From NCBI GenBank assembly GCA_963971575.1, contig OZ020611.1:21559279-21623278 (forward strand): a stretch of 64,000 nucleotides of DNA, written 5' to 3'. A program made the translations under genes and the position numbers. Positions 34,581-46,040 of the stretch are shown here, one piece after another (positions within the stretch are counted from its first letter, which is position 1; each line of letters opens with the position of its first letter). The notes beneath the pieces were generated by a model, which worked only from the letters and a program-made list of their open reading frames with translations, ran no database searches and had not been told where the DNA came from. This stretch comes from Liopterus haemorrhoidalis. Taxonomy: Eukaryota; Arthropoda; Insecta; Coleoptera; Dytiscidae.

Positions 34581-35039
34581 GTAAGTAAACCATTTATGTA
34601 TTCTATAACTGTATGTAAACAATAAACGCTGCAACTCCGTAAAATGTAAATATTTATGTAATTTAGATGTCAGAATTTTACTACATTGTTTACATGAAGT
34701 TAGAAAACGTTAGAGGCATAATTGAAATACTGAAATATAGGTTATATATTTTAATATAAAATTTAAGTCGGTAAACATGTATAAATTGTTTTTATAGAAT
34801 TCACGAAATTCACAGAAATATGTTCACGACAGACTGTGTAGGCTGTACGCAGTACACGTATATAGGGTATGACATCACACGTGGTTTTCGCGCGCTACAT
34901 ACATTTATGAATTTTTTAAGCCTTCAAATAAAAAAAAAATGCCAAACTGTTTTTTATGTATATATGTTTTATATGCAATAAGAGGAATATAATCAAAAAT
35001 AAAAAAAATCATGCCTATCCCCTATTGGTTATTCGAAGA

Positions 35040-35286
35040 AGAAAAACATCGAATTAATGTCTTATTGCCCGTATTCACCTGATTTATCCCCTAACGACTT
35101 TTTTTTGTACCCCAATGTCAAACAAAAAATGCATGGACAACGATTTACATCACTATAAGAAGCTGTTGAATCCGTCAAAAACCATGTTTTTGAGATACCA
35201 ACAGAGTGGAAAAAATGTTTCGAGAATTGGTTTGAACGCATGCAAAAGTGTATAAATCTTAAAGGCGAATATTTTGAAAAGCAATA
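35040..35286 (+). pseudogene. mariner transposase C-terminal fragment
   Basis: NIELMSYCPYSPDLSPNDFF, LYPNVKQKMHGQRFTSL, stop, then EAVESVKNHVFEIPTEWKKC and FENWFERMQKCINLKGEYFE, ending at a natural TAA. 'SPDLSPNDFFLYP' holds the last catalytic Asp. The upstream three quarters of the gene are missing. Different lineage from the mariner at 3411-4691. Confidence 0.82.
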
Positions 35287-35684
35287 AAATAGTTTGTTTC
35301 AAGAAAAAAAATTTCTTTCTTAGTTTTTGTAAAAACTTAAATGGTAGCCCTCGTACAATATACAAGATATACAAATCTACTATTATATTGTACAAGTGTT
35401 GGTATGTATGTTCTATTCAACTTCTGGTGTATCTTCATTTTTCCGGTAACGCGGAGACAGGAAAATGAACCGCCGTCTTATCCGGGTGATATTTTTTTAG
35501 TGCCAAGGCTTAATTTTATTTCGACAGGGGGTACTGACTAATTTTTATTGATAAAAATCATGCATTTTTTCCTCGAAACCGTGTCGAATCAAAGTCACCA
35601 TTGATCGGCACGGACAGGTTTTATCAGACGATAATTCAAAAATATTCTTAATACAAGACGGCCGGTCCAGAATATTTACGACGA

Positions 35685-36310
35685 GAATCAAAGTGTTAAA
35701 TGGTAATAATGGTGCGAGATAATATTTTGAGGTATCAGAAAACATTTTTCAAAGAATGTGGGCCATTATTTGAGTATTTTGAGGCAAAAATATGCTTACA
35801 AGGTTTCAAAATGAGACAGTTGTCAAATTGTTTGCATTTTAAAATGGGACGAGATTTCACATTTTGAACGTGTTTCTGGACAGAAGAATACTAATTAAGG
35901 ATTTAAGGTGAAGTAACAATAAAGTTTAAGACATTTTCAGGTCGAATTTCCATAAAATAGTGTTAAAAAAGATTTATATATATTAAAAATTTCAGGGTTA
36001 ATGAAAGTGTTAAGTGGTGATAATGGTTCAAGATAGCTTTTTTGACGTGCGAGATAATATTTTGAAGCATCGGAAAATATTTTTCAAATGATCTTGGCCA
36101 TTATTGGATCATTTTGAGACAAAAATATGCTTACAAGATTTTAAAAGGTGACATCTGTCAAATTTTTTTCAATTTAATATGTGACGAGATTTCACATTTT
36201 GAACGTATTTCTTGACAGAAGAAAACTAATTAAGTATGTAAGGTGAATTAACGATAAAACTTAGGACTTTTGCAGGGGGAATTTCCATAAAATAGTGTTA
36301 AAAAAAGATG
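35685..36310. repeat. Two tandem copies of a ~300-bp sequence
   Basis: 35685-35972 and 36001-36310 align throughout at roughly 80-85% by eye; shared text includes 'gcgagataatattttga', 'aaaaatatgcttacaag', 'cgagatttcacattttgaacg' and 'aatttccataaaatagtgtt'. Direct orientation. Identity of the source element unknown. Confidence 0.8.
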
Positions 36311-36553
36311 AGCGACGAGTTTTATAATCGACAAGTGCGACAAAATGCCTTATTATATTAAAACCTATCGCAGTAAAACGAGTCGCGAAGCGACGAGTTT
36401 TAACAACGTAGGGGAGAAGACCGGCGTAGCCGGGCTGAGGCCCCTAGTATAACTATATTGTATCTCTTTTCTAACCAAAGAAATGCAAGCAACTTATTTG
36501 ATGGGAAGCTATCATAGGTTTTTCCGTAGAAAATGGTAAAAAAAAAATAAATT

Positions 36554-36801
36554 CAGTGGTACCTCGGTTTTCATTGACTTCGGTTATCATCGGTTTCGGT
36601 TTCGTCAATTTTTCGCGATAATTTTGTGAGCATCTAGCCCGCCCGTCTAGCCAAACAATTCCATTGCTTTCCAGTGTTAGTGTTTTTGTGCTTTTTATAA
36701 TGATTGCGATTCATATGAAAATAATTGTCTCGGTTTTCGTCGGTTTTGGATTTCAACGATTGTTTTCGGACGGATTATCGACGAAAACCGAGGTACCACT
36801 G
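36554..36801. mobile_element. Tc1/mariner-pogo type MITE, 248 bp
   Basis: Perfect 19-bp inverted ends CAGTGGTACCTCGGTTTTC. TA follows the right end. The CAGTGGTACCTCGG start recalls Tigger/pogo-type ends ('CAGGCATACCTCG'). No coding capacity. In CFAP61 intron 1. Confidence 0.82.
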
Positions 36802-37189
36802 TATGTAGATGCAGCTAATAATGGTGATATCGCATGATACGTCCGAAGTATTGCAACTTTAATTTTTTAATATTTAGCTCTTCATCCAGGTCTGTTTCAA
36901 TTTCCTGAGGACTTCTACATTTATTACTTTATCTACCCACGGAATCTCTAATGTCTTATTTATGTCCACATTTCAAAAGTCTCCAGTTTAGTACGTATAA
37001 GTTTTGTGAGTCTTTGATACTTTATAGTAAAACAGAGAACACATAACAATTGCTTATTTACAAATTTCTTTGGATGTTCAGATATCACACCAGAACATTT
37101 TCATCTTCTTCTGTTAGTGATTCTTTAGTAAATGTTTATTATTAGTACACACTTTTTTATAGGACTTTAATAATGTTTCTTTTTTCCAG

Positions 37190-37341
37190 TTTAATCAACA
37201 GGCCATAGCAGTTATTTGCATGAACGAAGATGTGAACTATGAGCAACTTGGAAATTCATTTGAATTAGAAACATTTAACTACTTAAGGAAATATCCACCT
37301 CAAAGGCGTATGGATATGGGCGAAGAAGATCTATTTACGCC
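37190..37341 (+). CDS. CFAP61 exon 2 of those visible
   Basis: Acceptor ttccag, phase 0; donor gcc|gtaagt, phase 2. Reads FNQQAIAVICMNEDVNYEQL, GNSFELETFNYLRKYPPQRR, MDMGEEDLFTP. Joins directly to exon 1 (...LIVAE|FNQQAIAV), matching the CFAP61 'CEVEGTAVGFMSVCSRVN' strand of the first acetyltransferase-like domain with no length change. The preceding intron is 7.8 kb and is full of repeats. Confidence 0.88.
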
Positions 37342-37610
37342 GTAAGTAATCACCATATATATCTCTGTGTGCTCCTCTTGGACTTGCTCCTTCTAGAGTT
37401 CGTTTTCTAGTGTCTTGTACATTTATGCTACTTGATACGTTTACATCTCAGTAGATAACCTCCATTACTTCGATCATGTTTCTCTCGGTTCACAATCTGC
37501 AGCATAAGGGATCACCAATAATTTCGTTGGTGAAACAGGTATACGAGGATGGATCAATAAGTAATACATTTCTTTTTCCAACGTAATCTCCTTTTAATTA
37601 GATTAACTTT

Positions 37611-37833
37611 TATAACGTATATTACGGCCAGACTCCAGCATTATATAGTTGGCATACGCCAGCGTCCGCTCAGCTCTCTGATCGGTCGCTAAAAACCTAA
37701 ATGGGGAAAAATATGAATTCCGTAACCACTGTGAAGTGACTCCAGCGGCTATCAGCTGTCCAGGGCAAGGTAGAAGGCCGCCAGCCCAGTCTAGAGGTAG
37801 ATGTGACTATGCAGGGTGGTCCTGTAATTACCA
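37611..37833. repeat. 223-bp repeat, left arm of an inverted pair
   Basis: Inverted copy of 40810-41026. Both start 'tataacgtatattacggccagactc' at the outer side (here with an extra 8 bp soon after) and end 'ggtggtcctgtaattacca'. Inserted in the mariner at 37542-39026. Beyond both ends the two copies have unrelated flanks, so they are probably two insertions of one short element of unknown family. Confidence 0.8.
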
Positions 37834-38036
37834 GGTTCTAATGAAGTATTCATACTCCAAAATGCAAAAAAAAATGTGGTTATTTCCATGTGTCAAAATA
37901 ACATAACCTAAAAATTTTGACAGAAATCGAGAATTTAGATGTTAATTTATATTACTGTAGCATGAACTACTACCTTTAAGTAGATTGTCAGGACTCTAGT
38001 CAGTTGGTTTCGCAAAAATACACAATTCTGTATCCT

Positions 38037-38845
38037 TTAATGAGAATTGCATAAGTTTTTGTATGTAAGGTAGGTTAGCGTTAAGGTAGTTTTATAAGCG
38101 GTGTTGTCAGCTAAAATAGGCCGTAACACTTTTCCCAAAGGATCTGCCATTTCTTCAACCCCTCCAAAAAAATACGATTTGTCAAACTTTTCAAAATACG
38201 CTTCTGTCTCGGCGATAACCTCCTCGTTTGAGCTAAACTTTGTTCCCCCGAGCCATGTTTTCATGTTGGGGAACAGAAAGAAGCCGCAGAGAGCCAGATC
38301 GGACGAGTATGGTAGGTGCGGCAGCAATTCGTAGCGCAGTTCATACAATTTGGCTGCGACAATTTCTGATGAATGTGCTGGTGCGTTATCATGGTGGAAC
38401 AGCACCTTTTTTTTAGCCAAATGGAGCCGTGTATCCTTCAATTTCTTATCGAACCGGTCCAACAATTCACTGTAGTACTGTCCCATGATCGTTCTTCCTT
38501 TCTGCAAAAAGTTCATGAGGATTATTCTCTTCGAATCTCAAAAAATCGTGGCCATGAATTTTCTGGCCGATGGAACCGTCTTTGCCTTCTTCGGTCCAGA
38601 TTCACTCGGAAAAATTGTTTTGAATGTCGCTTGATCTCTGGCGTATAATAATGTATCCAAGTTTCATTAACGGTGTCGACAACAGATGTACTATCACGTT
38701 TAAATTTGTTGAATCAATATCTCACGGTTGTCATAAATGGTGAAGGGTCCCCATAGACAGCATCCAACTTCGCTTTTATTTCTTCGCATGTTTTGTCATC
38801 CAAAAATAGAAAGCGAATTACGGATCGATATTGCTCCTTTTCCAT
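38037..38845 (-). pseudogene. mariner transposase with lost catalytic Asp
   Basis: Start ATG at 38845 (MEKEQYRSVIRFLFLDDKTC). The N-terminal domain is partly deleted after FNKFKRDSTSVVD; the gene resumes at TVNETWIHYYTPEIK. After a frameshift the open part reads QKGRTIMGQYYSELLDRFDK and VLFHHDNAPAHSSEI (second catalytic Asp present). The third block reads SSDLALCGFFLF where SPDLAPSDFFLF is expected, so the last catalytic Asp is replaced by Gly. Dead copy. Confidence 0.85.
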
Positions 38846-39408
38846 TTTATCGAGAAACACGAAACACGTGTGATACAACTAGCTGCCAAATAAAAACTAA
38901 CTTATGAATCAATCTGAAATTTAATATGGTGTCGTTTGACAGATGGCAGAACATGATGGTAATGCCAACTTTCTTCAGCACCACCACCTGTCTTCAAACA
39001 CGGGTACTTATTGATCCACCCTCGTACATCCTCTGACAAAAAAAAAACTTTGATGATTCTAATTTTCACATTCTCTGTCGTTTATGGCGACAATGGAAAC
39101 GTCTTCAATGTTTTGCTCATCAATAACAAAATTTTCTATGTTATTAATTTAGGCTGTTTCAAACCTTTAGGTGGAACTAACTGGAATTTTCGTTTTCCTA
39201 AGTTGTCATGAGCTCCCTTTCGTCAGAATGAAGTTGACTTTTGCTAAACAAAATGATCAAAAGCCTCACTCCGATAAATGTTACTAGAACTGAAAATCTA
39301 GTTCCACCTAAACCAAAGAAACAAGCTACAGCTATTCATTGATTCTGTCTTTTTGATAGTGATTCCAGTAATATAAATTCCTTTAAATATATATTATTAT
39401 CTTTTCAG

Positions 39409-39629
39409 AAATATGTCATCGAAAGGCTTTAGTACAACAAGCACAGCATCCATGAATACATTTGATGAAATTAGTTCTCCCGAAATATCCTTGGAAGAAT
39501 CGCTGACATTATCGCAAATTGACACTTCTTATTGGACAGAAGAAGATACTAGTAGTACAACAACATCAGTATCATCGTCATCGGTTCTAACTATTTCTGA
39601 TACTGCCATTGAAACCTTAGGGTTAGATA
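39409..39629 (+). CDS. CFAP61 exon 3 of those visible (Ser/Thr-rich linker)
   Basis: Acceptor ttttcag, one base completes the Pro codon of exon 2, then NMSSKGFSTTSTASMNTFDE, ISSPEISLEESLTLSQIDTS and a run of Ser/Thr; donor ata|gtaagt, phase 1. Low-complexity linker, expected in CFAP61 between the two acetyltransferase-like parts, where family members are poorly conserved. Its membership rests on phase continuity on both sides rather than similarity. The exon is bracketed by the inverted 220-bp repeats at 37611-37833 and 40810-41026. Confidence 0.8.
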
Positions 39630-39889
39630 GTAAGTGATATCACTTTTACACTGACATAATACTGATATGTTTGGAAATATTAAAAATACAGGGTGCGCAA
39701 TATGTTTTTCCTTCTACTAGTGCTCATTAGGGAGCAGCATCGGTTCATAAAATATCTATAGTTGAAATCCATAATAAAAACCGATGTCTTATATAAATAT
39801 TAACAAAAATTTCGAACAAGAAACATTTCTTAATGATTTACAGCATCGATATTTCTTTAAGAATATTGTTATTTATACATACCGTTATC

Positions 39890-40805
39890 AAGGATCGGGT
39901 TTGTAATAATATTGGGAGGGTACTAACGTTAACTTCAATCGGGCAGAACCTCAGCCACAAGCATTTTTTTTTTCATTATTATCTTTGACCAGTCCTCACT
40001 TATTTTTTGTATATACTATAGTTTGTTTTTTTGTTAAAGTTATATTTCCGTTGAGTCAGTGGGTAGGGTGGTTCGTCAATTTTTTTTTGGTATCTCGCGG
40101 AGATTTTTTTGTTTGTTGACGTATCACGGGTTTTAAGAGGTATAATAAGGGGTTTATTAGAGTAGGAGTACTGACCCTGCTGGGTTTCTGTATTCCATCT
40201 CGACGGCAGGGCCAGTAATCCCACTGGGATTTCACTAGTTTTAAGGCGAGAGAGATAGTTGTAATAAATTTCAATCGGGGTTTGGATAAGCGCTGGCTTC
40301 CCGATTCTAAAATTCTTCCGGACCTTTTTCCGACGGTATTACCTCAAGGAATACAGCCACCACTTCGTCGTAGACAGCCATTGTGGTATAATTCCCGTGC
40401 AGAAGTTCACGCAGCCCTAGGGCAGTTGTAACGAAAGTAATCCGATCACACGTTACTGAGTGGTTATGCCACAAATAGCAGAGTTGATGTAATTTGTATT
40501 GTATGTTTAAATAATTTGAGTTTCACTTGGATTCCGACTGTTGTTAGTCTGATCCAGTGTTTAACATTTTTGGATAATTGTTAGTAAAAGGATATTGTGG
40601 TAGTTCCTTATGAACACCTTGCTTTGTCAAATATTTCGTTAAATTTATCTTGTTATTTTTTTGGTAAATAAATTTGGTTATTGAGAATTTTGGTGTTTCT
40701 ATTACGAGAACTCTATTCCTTCCCCTGGGGTTTTATTTTTCTTCCAGAATTTAGGGCAGTAGAAGCGAGGTGACTGGCGCCGTATAAATTTTAGGCCGCA
40801 CATAG
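39890..40805 (+). other. Possible LTR-retrotransposon remnant
   Basis: Less AT-rich than its surroundings. Near its end a polyadenylation-like 'aataaa' (about 40668) is followed about 100 bp later by 'gaggtgactggcgcc', which resembles the TGGCGC-type primer-binding site that follows an insect LTR. No matching second LTR and no gag/pol sequence found. Tentative. Confidence 0.3.
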
Positions 40806-40809
40806 GTAT

Positions 40810-41026
40810 TGGTAATTACAGGACCACCCTGCATACTCACATCTACCTCTAGACTGGGCTGGCGGCCTTCTACCTTGCCCTGGACAGCTGATAGCCGCTG
40901 GAGTCACTTCACAGTGGTTACGGAATTCATATTTTTCCCCATTTAGGTTTTTAGCGACCGATCAGAGAGCTGAGCGGACGCTGGCGTATGCCAACTATAT
41001 GAGTCTGGCCGTAATATACGTTATAT
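40810..41026. repeat. 217-bp repeat, right arm of the inverted pair
   Basis: Reverse complement of 37611-37833 with few differences. Lies in CFAP61 intron 3, so the pair brackets exon 3 with about 3 kb between arms. Confidence 0.8.
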
Positions 41027-41034
41027 ATTTCGTC

Positions 41035-41926
41035 ACATACTAGGTGGCATGCCCGTCGTCCTTCACCAAAATCACACAATTGCGCCCTGAGAATAGTTTG
41101 CATGGGTTAGTATGAATCCTAAATAGTGATTCACCTTAAAAGCTCTATCTTAGGTTATTGTTAAAAACCTTGCTGATTTTTTTTTTCAACTACATTAATT
41201 TTCGTGCACATTGAAAAAAAAAAATATTGATAGTCTAATAATATTGGTCTCACAATATTGATGTCAAAAACATAGATAGTTCGTAAATAAATATCAATTT
41301 CTTTAAAACTATTAAATATTGATACTCATCCCCAGACGAGCATCCATTTTTCTTGGGGAGCGTAGAAGACAAAATTGTTTTATAGGAACAGGGACTTATA
41401 TTTTCAACAAAATTCAAAAAGAACTTCCAAATTCACCAGAGAAAAAAAAGTGTCCTCGCTTCCAAAATACAATGTTAACCAAAAAACAAGTCCTCAATTT
41501 CAACATGAAAGTGATGCCCTAAAATAAGATCCTTGCTTCCAAAATATGGTTTTTGAGTGCTTGTCAAAACTCTGAACCCCCCAGATGCGCGCCTGCTCAT
41601 CCCTAGTACTTATCCTTTATAGATATCAGTGATCATCATCGCTGCTTAAATTTTATTAACTGTACTTCAGAACAGTTCATTTTCAGTTTAGCGAATACGT
41701 TCTCAGGTTTTTTAGTCTCGATATACTCCTTCTTCAGGGCTATCGTTTTTCTACTATTCTTAAAGTAGGTCTCAAAATATAACCTTGAAAACAGCACCTT
41801 AAAACATATTCATCCCACCAAAACTCCCGCAAAACTTTCTCCAAAATCACTGACTAGAATACCAATTTCCTGGAATATTCTGCCATTTGAAATAGAGTTC
41901 TTATAAATTTTTAAATCTTAAATTAT
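41035..41926. other. Unassigned intron sequence
   Basis: AT-rich, with phrases such as 'actcccgcaaaactttctcc' that have loose relatives at 48130, 51950 and 56740, hinting at an old dispersed repeat that I cannot define. Confidence 0.4.
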
Positions 41927-41932
41927 GTTTAA

Positions 41933-42515
41933 TAAGGTGACCATACGTCCCGAATTGGACGGGACAGTACCGAATTGCCGTCTTGTGTCCCGATTTTTTT
42001 CAGAGGCAATATTTGTCCCGAATTTTCAATATTTATTTTTAATATATTTCAACTAAAATTATTTTTACAAAACTAGAACTAAAAAAAAATCTACCGAAAG
42101 GGTATTTTCCTTGATGAACAGCTTTTGGATAAGTGACAAGACTCAACTTTATGTAGATACTTACATTAAAAGAAATATTACTGATTAAAGTAAATTATGA
42201 AGAAAACTGTGCGGATATTTATAAAATACTTCAAGGCAAGAAAGACCTTCTCAAAAAGATCCATAGTTCGGAAAAATATAAAAAGTTTTCTACCGAGTAA
42301 TTTTAATGAATAAATTTTGAATTAATTTAAAAAAATACTGTGAATTTAATAATGTTCCTTTTAATAATAAAAGTTAATTATCTGTGATTGGAAATTGTTA
42401 TTTATTATAAATTATAATTATTTATTGCATATAATGTGTATTTAAAAAAGACCCCCCCCCCTCCCGTATATGAGCTCCCGACCCGAATTTTGAACTAAAA
42501 AATATGGTCACCTTA
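41933..42515 (+). mobile_element. hAT element remnant
   Basis: Inverted ends TAAGGTGACCATA and TATGGTCACCTTA, the hAT type. The hexamer gtttaa flanks both ends directly (41927-41932, 42516-42521), part of the expected 8-bp duplication. The interior reads STERVFSLMNSFWISDKTQL and YVDTYIKRNITD around 42096-42190, the C-terminal dimerisation region of hAT transposases. Internally deleted. In CFAP61 intron 3. Confidence 0.8.
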
Positions 42516-42639
42516 GTTTAAGGGTTTATCTTGAAAGAAACATTGAATTTCTCCTTCGATGTTAGTTAGTTAAAATTTTTGGCGCACAGCAACAAAGCCT
42601 ATTTGCGTCTCTCCTTCGATGTGTTTATTAAATAATGAT

Positions 42640-43887
42640 AATAATATATATATATATTCTTTATTCCCCTAAGCCTTGCGGCGTTTAGGGTGCTAGCATT
42701 TACAAAAAAAACAAAAATAAAATAAAATATAAAACAATCAACCCAAAAATACATAACAATAACATCCAATACAATTTACATTTTACAATCTTCTTTTTTT
42801 CTCTCTCTTTTCTTTCTTCTTTCCGTTTCCCCTTCCTGTTATCCTTCGCCAATCTCCATCCTTCTTGCCTCTAATTCTCTCGCCCACCTCTCCCCCCTTC
42901 CATCTTCGTGCAACAGGTCTATTGTGCTCCCCGACCATACTGTCATCTCTCTACACCTCTTCGCGAGGTGCTCTATATCTTCCTCCTCCTCCCCGCACAT
43001 CCTGCACATCTTATCCTCCTGTCTCCTCCAATATCTATTTCCTCTCTCTTCATTCCCGCACCTTAGTCTCGCAATCCTAACTCTCCCTCCTGACCTTCCT
43101 CTTTCTCCCCTCAAGTAGCTTCGTACCACTATAGCTCTGACCTCCTCATATCTCCCTGCGCTCCTTGAATTGTCTATTCTGACTGTCCTTTCTTGCTCCC
43201 CCACTTCCTTATCCCTACTCCACAACTCCTCAATCACGCTTATCCCGTGTTTTCTTCTCCTTTCCACCTCTGTCGCATCCACTCCGCATCTCCAGTAATA
43301 CTCTTTTCTCATCTCCCCCCATGCGCACCATCTTCCTTTCTGTTCCTCTCTGGCTCTTTCTTCCCAGCATTCTCTCATTATTTTTTTGTCTATTTCTATT
43401 CTAACTTTCTCTTCGTACTTAACCGCCCTCCTACCTGTACCCACTTTCATCTTATCCCTTTTCAGTTCCTCTCGTACAATGTACCCTGGTGTCGTTCTAT
43501 CTACCCCTAAGATCCATCTTAAATACCTCTCCTGTACTCGTTCTACCTTCTTCCATTCCTTCCATCCCCAAATTTCCACCCCATATAGCAGGATGTTTTT
43601 CACCACGGCGTCAAACAACATCAATCTCCATCTAATATCGTCGCTAAACTTTCTCTCTCCTATACTCCACAGCTTCCCCATGACTATCCTTGCCTTCTTT
43701 ACTCTTTCCCTTATGTGTAGTTCAGCCCCATTGTTCCTCGTTAGTATATAACCTAGGTATTTTATACTCTTCACCTCTTCTATTTCTCTGCCACCCCATT
43801 CCCATTTTAGCTTCTTTCTTCTTCCTCCACCTTTACCGAATACCATTACCTTCGTCTTATCCCTGTTTACTTCTAATTTTTTCCTTT
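42640..43887 (-). pseudogene. LINE C-terminal half with zinc-knuckle tail
   Basis: Open minus-strand frame from 43887 to 42839 (about 350 codons): LEVNRDKTKVMVFGKGGG, KSIKYLGYILTRNNGAELHI, AVVKNILLYGVEIWGW and VERVQERYLRWILG, which are the regions after the RT active site. The tail contains CRMCGEEEEDIEHLAKRC, a CCHC-type knuckle. The 3' UTR runs to an AT-repeat tail at about 42640. Codon use is far less AT-rich than the surroundings, so it is a recent arrival; 5'-truncated at the microsatellite 43888-43995. The poly-Ile start that can be read through the microsatellite is not real protein. Confidence 0.82.
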
Positions 43888-43995
43888 TGATAATAATGAT
43901 AATAATAATGATAATAATAATGATAATAATAATGATAAGAATAATGATAATAATAATGATAATAATAATGATAATAATAATGATAATAATAATAA
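43888..43995. repeat. (ATAATAATG)n microsatellite
   Basis: About 12 units with single substitutions, at the truncated 5' end of the LINE. Confidence 0.95.
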
Positions 43996-44389
43996 TGTGC
44001 ATTTTTAACTCTCAAGCAGAATATACCACACAGAAGCAATTTCCTGGTTGGAACATAACATATGCAACTAATTTAACGTTAACGCTGAACAAGATGCGTA
44101 TATTCAAGATTTCATATAAGAATTAAAAAACAAGACCATATTTTCTTTTAGGAGAACAAAGACATCGTTAAAATGGTCCCTTAATGTGGCAACTTACCGT
44201 TCTCAAGATCACCATTCTTAACAAGTTATTTGGGACAGCCTATATATTCTCATGTCTAGATTCCCGATATTGATATTTATCCCAATCTTGCTTGCAACTG
44301 TGCATATTGCATTGAATTTATCTTGAGCATTAAATATAACAAAATTATTATTATTATTAGTTTTTTAATAAACAATAATTACATTGCAG

Positions 44390-44841
44390 TCCCTGGAATT
44401 ATATCACCCATGAAACCTGATCTACAAGAACCAACAGAAAAAAGAGAAAGCGACTTTTCCGTTAATACTAGATCATTTTTATTACCAATGGAAATCAGAG
44501 GATTAAGATTAAACAAATTAACACAGAGCACCCAAGAGATAAAGAGTATTCTTACAACTGGATCAGCTCGGGTGGTACCGAGGCCTAAGGTACCTGAACA
44601 TGTGTTTAAATATCACAAAGAATCTAGGCCGGAACCTGGCACTGCAAAGTACCAGCAGATGTTTGTCGAAGGAGATAAAAATGCTTTCACCTTGGAACTG
44701 TTGGCTGCGGAAGAGGAACATGAAGAAGAAGTACTGGTTGATTTATTAGAATCTTGTTTCCAATGTTTTCCAAATTATGATTATTGTGTTATGACTGTAC
44801 CTGCTTTTAATACTCATAGCCCGTTTATGAATCATTTTGTA
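44390..44841 (+). CDS. CFAP61 exon 4 of those visible
   Basis: Acceptor attgcag; two bases complete the codon begun in exon 3; donor gta|gtaagt, phase 0. Reads PGIISPMKPDLQEPTEKRES, FLLPMEIRGLRLNKLTQS, KYQQMFVEGDKNAFTLELLA, AEEEHEEEVLVDLLESCFQC, FPNYDYCVMTVPAFNTHSPF, MNHFV. 'NAFTLELLAAEEEHEEEVLVDLL...FPNYDYCVMTVP' matches the start of the second acetyltransferase-like part of CFAP61 ('FPD.DYC.ISVPHL'). The longest visible exon, and the first with strong family identity after the linker. Confidence 0.92.
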
Positions 44842-45024
44842 GTAAGTATTACTTTTTTTAGTTAAACACTTCTTTGGGCACGTGTGTGGATCGAGTAGTG
44901 ACGGAAGCGCGTTACGGAAATGTATCTCTCTCGCCTCTCGTCAATCATATCACACCCAACCGCACTCCGACAAGTTACACTCAGTACTTTTCAAAACATA
45001 GAACAGTAAAAGCCAGTAAATAAA

Positions 45025-45510
45025 TTAAGTTTTGTGTTAATATTGAGATAAATTCACCCGCATTGTTTTGACAATCGTTTTTAATGTAAGAAAATAATTT
45101 TTGACATTGAGTTTTGTGTTAATTTCGAGAGAAATTCATTCGCATTGTTTTAACAATCATTTTTAATGCAATAAAAACAAATAATTTTTGACATTGAATT
45201 TTGTCTTAATTTAGAAGTAAGTTCATCCGCATTGTTTAAAAATTGTTTTAAATGTAAGAAAATTATTATTGCAATTGAGTTTTGTGTTAATGTCGAGAGA
45301 AATTCATCCACTTTTTTTTTTAACAATCATTTTTAATGCAAGAAAATAATTTTGACATTGAGTTTTGTTTTAATTTTGACGTAAATTAACCCACAGTGTT
45401 TAAAAATCGTTTTTAATGTAAGAAAATAATTATTAACGTTGAGTTTTGTGTTAATTTCGGGATAATATAAGATAATGTAAGAAAATAATTAGTGACATAC
45501 ATTTCACTTC
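45025..45510. repeat. Tandem array, ~82-88-bp unit, about six copies
   Basis: Each unit contains 'gagttttgtgttaat', 'aaattcatccgcattgttt' and 'cgtttttaatgtaagaaaataatt' with variation. Unit starts near 45029, 45112, 45201, 45281, 45361 and 45440. Minisatellite in CFAP61 intron 4. Confidence 0.85.
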
Positions 45511-46040
45511 TACCGTGTGGTCCTAAGCACTTTTTTCGGACCTTTATTACTACTGTAATTAAAGCGGAAAAGTCTTCCATACAAAACTGGCAACCTGAAA
45601 TAAAATTAGAACAATTTATCAAAATTAGCCGCGAATTTTTATCTATCTATTAGGATATTAATAATTGCAAAAAAATTGTTATGTAATTGTAAATAAACAA
45701 ATTACATTATATACGTCTTGTTAACCAATCAATACATAGTAGCGCACAACGCGGAATATTGTATCTAAGGCATCAGTCTACAAATATATTTGTAATTATT
45801 TTATTTTATTATGAAAATTACTTATAGTTATTGTGCTTGGTATTTTATTTTTTGAATCTGCCGCTATTCTCTATAGCATGGTGCTAGGGTAAAAATTATT
45901 ACATTTTAGTAAAAAAACACGTGTACCAAGTGGCATTCCAATATCATCAAGTATAGCATTTTTCGACTATAGTGCTGAACTATAAACAATTATGACGAGA
46001 AAATGTCGACGTATTATTTGAATTTTTCTACTCAAAACTA

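Larger units (their letters stand above)
37542..39026 (-). mobile_element. mariner element with internal insertion
   Basis: Inverted ends TACGAGGATGGATCAATAAG (left) and the mirrored TACGAGGGTGGATCAATAAG (right), the TACGAGGGTGGATCA type used by a known mariner lineage. Carries a defective minus-strand transposase (38037-38845) and, near its left end, the 223-bp repeat 37611-37833. Lies wholly within CFAP61 intron 2. Confidence 0.85.

Noticed and set aside
37542..41026. One large foldback element spanning both 220-bp repeats
   Set aside because: The interval contains a CFAP61 exon and a separate mariner, and the sequences flanking the two repeats differ, so two independent insertions are more likely.
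42865..43890. Several plus-strand ORFs rich in Ser, Pro and Leu
   Set aside because: Shadows of the minus-strand LINE ORF, whose codon composition leaves other frames open.
43857..44039. Poly-Ile and Tyr-rich ORFs
   Set aside because: Translations of the ATAATAATG microsatellite next to the LINE.
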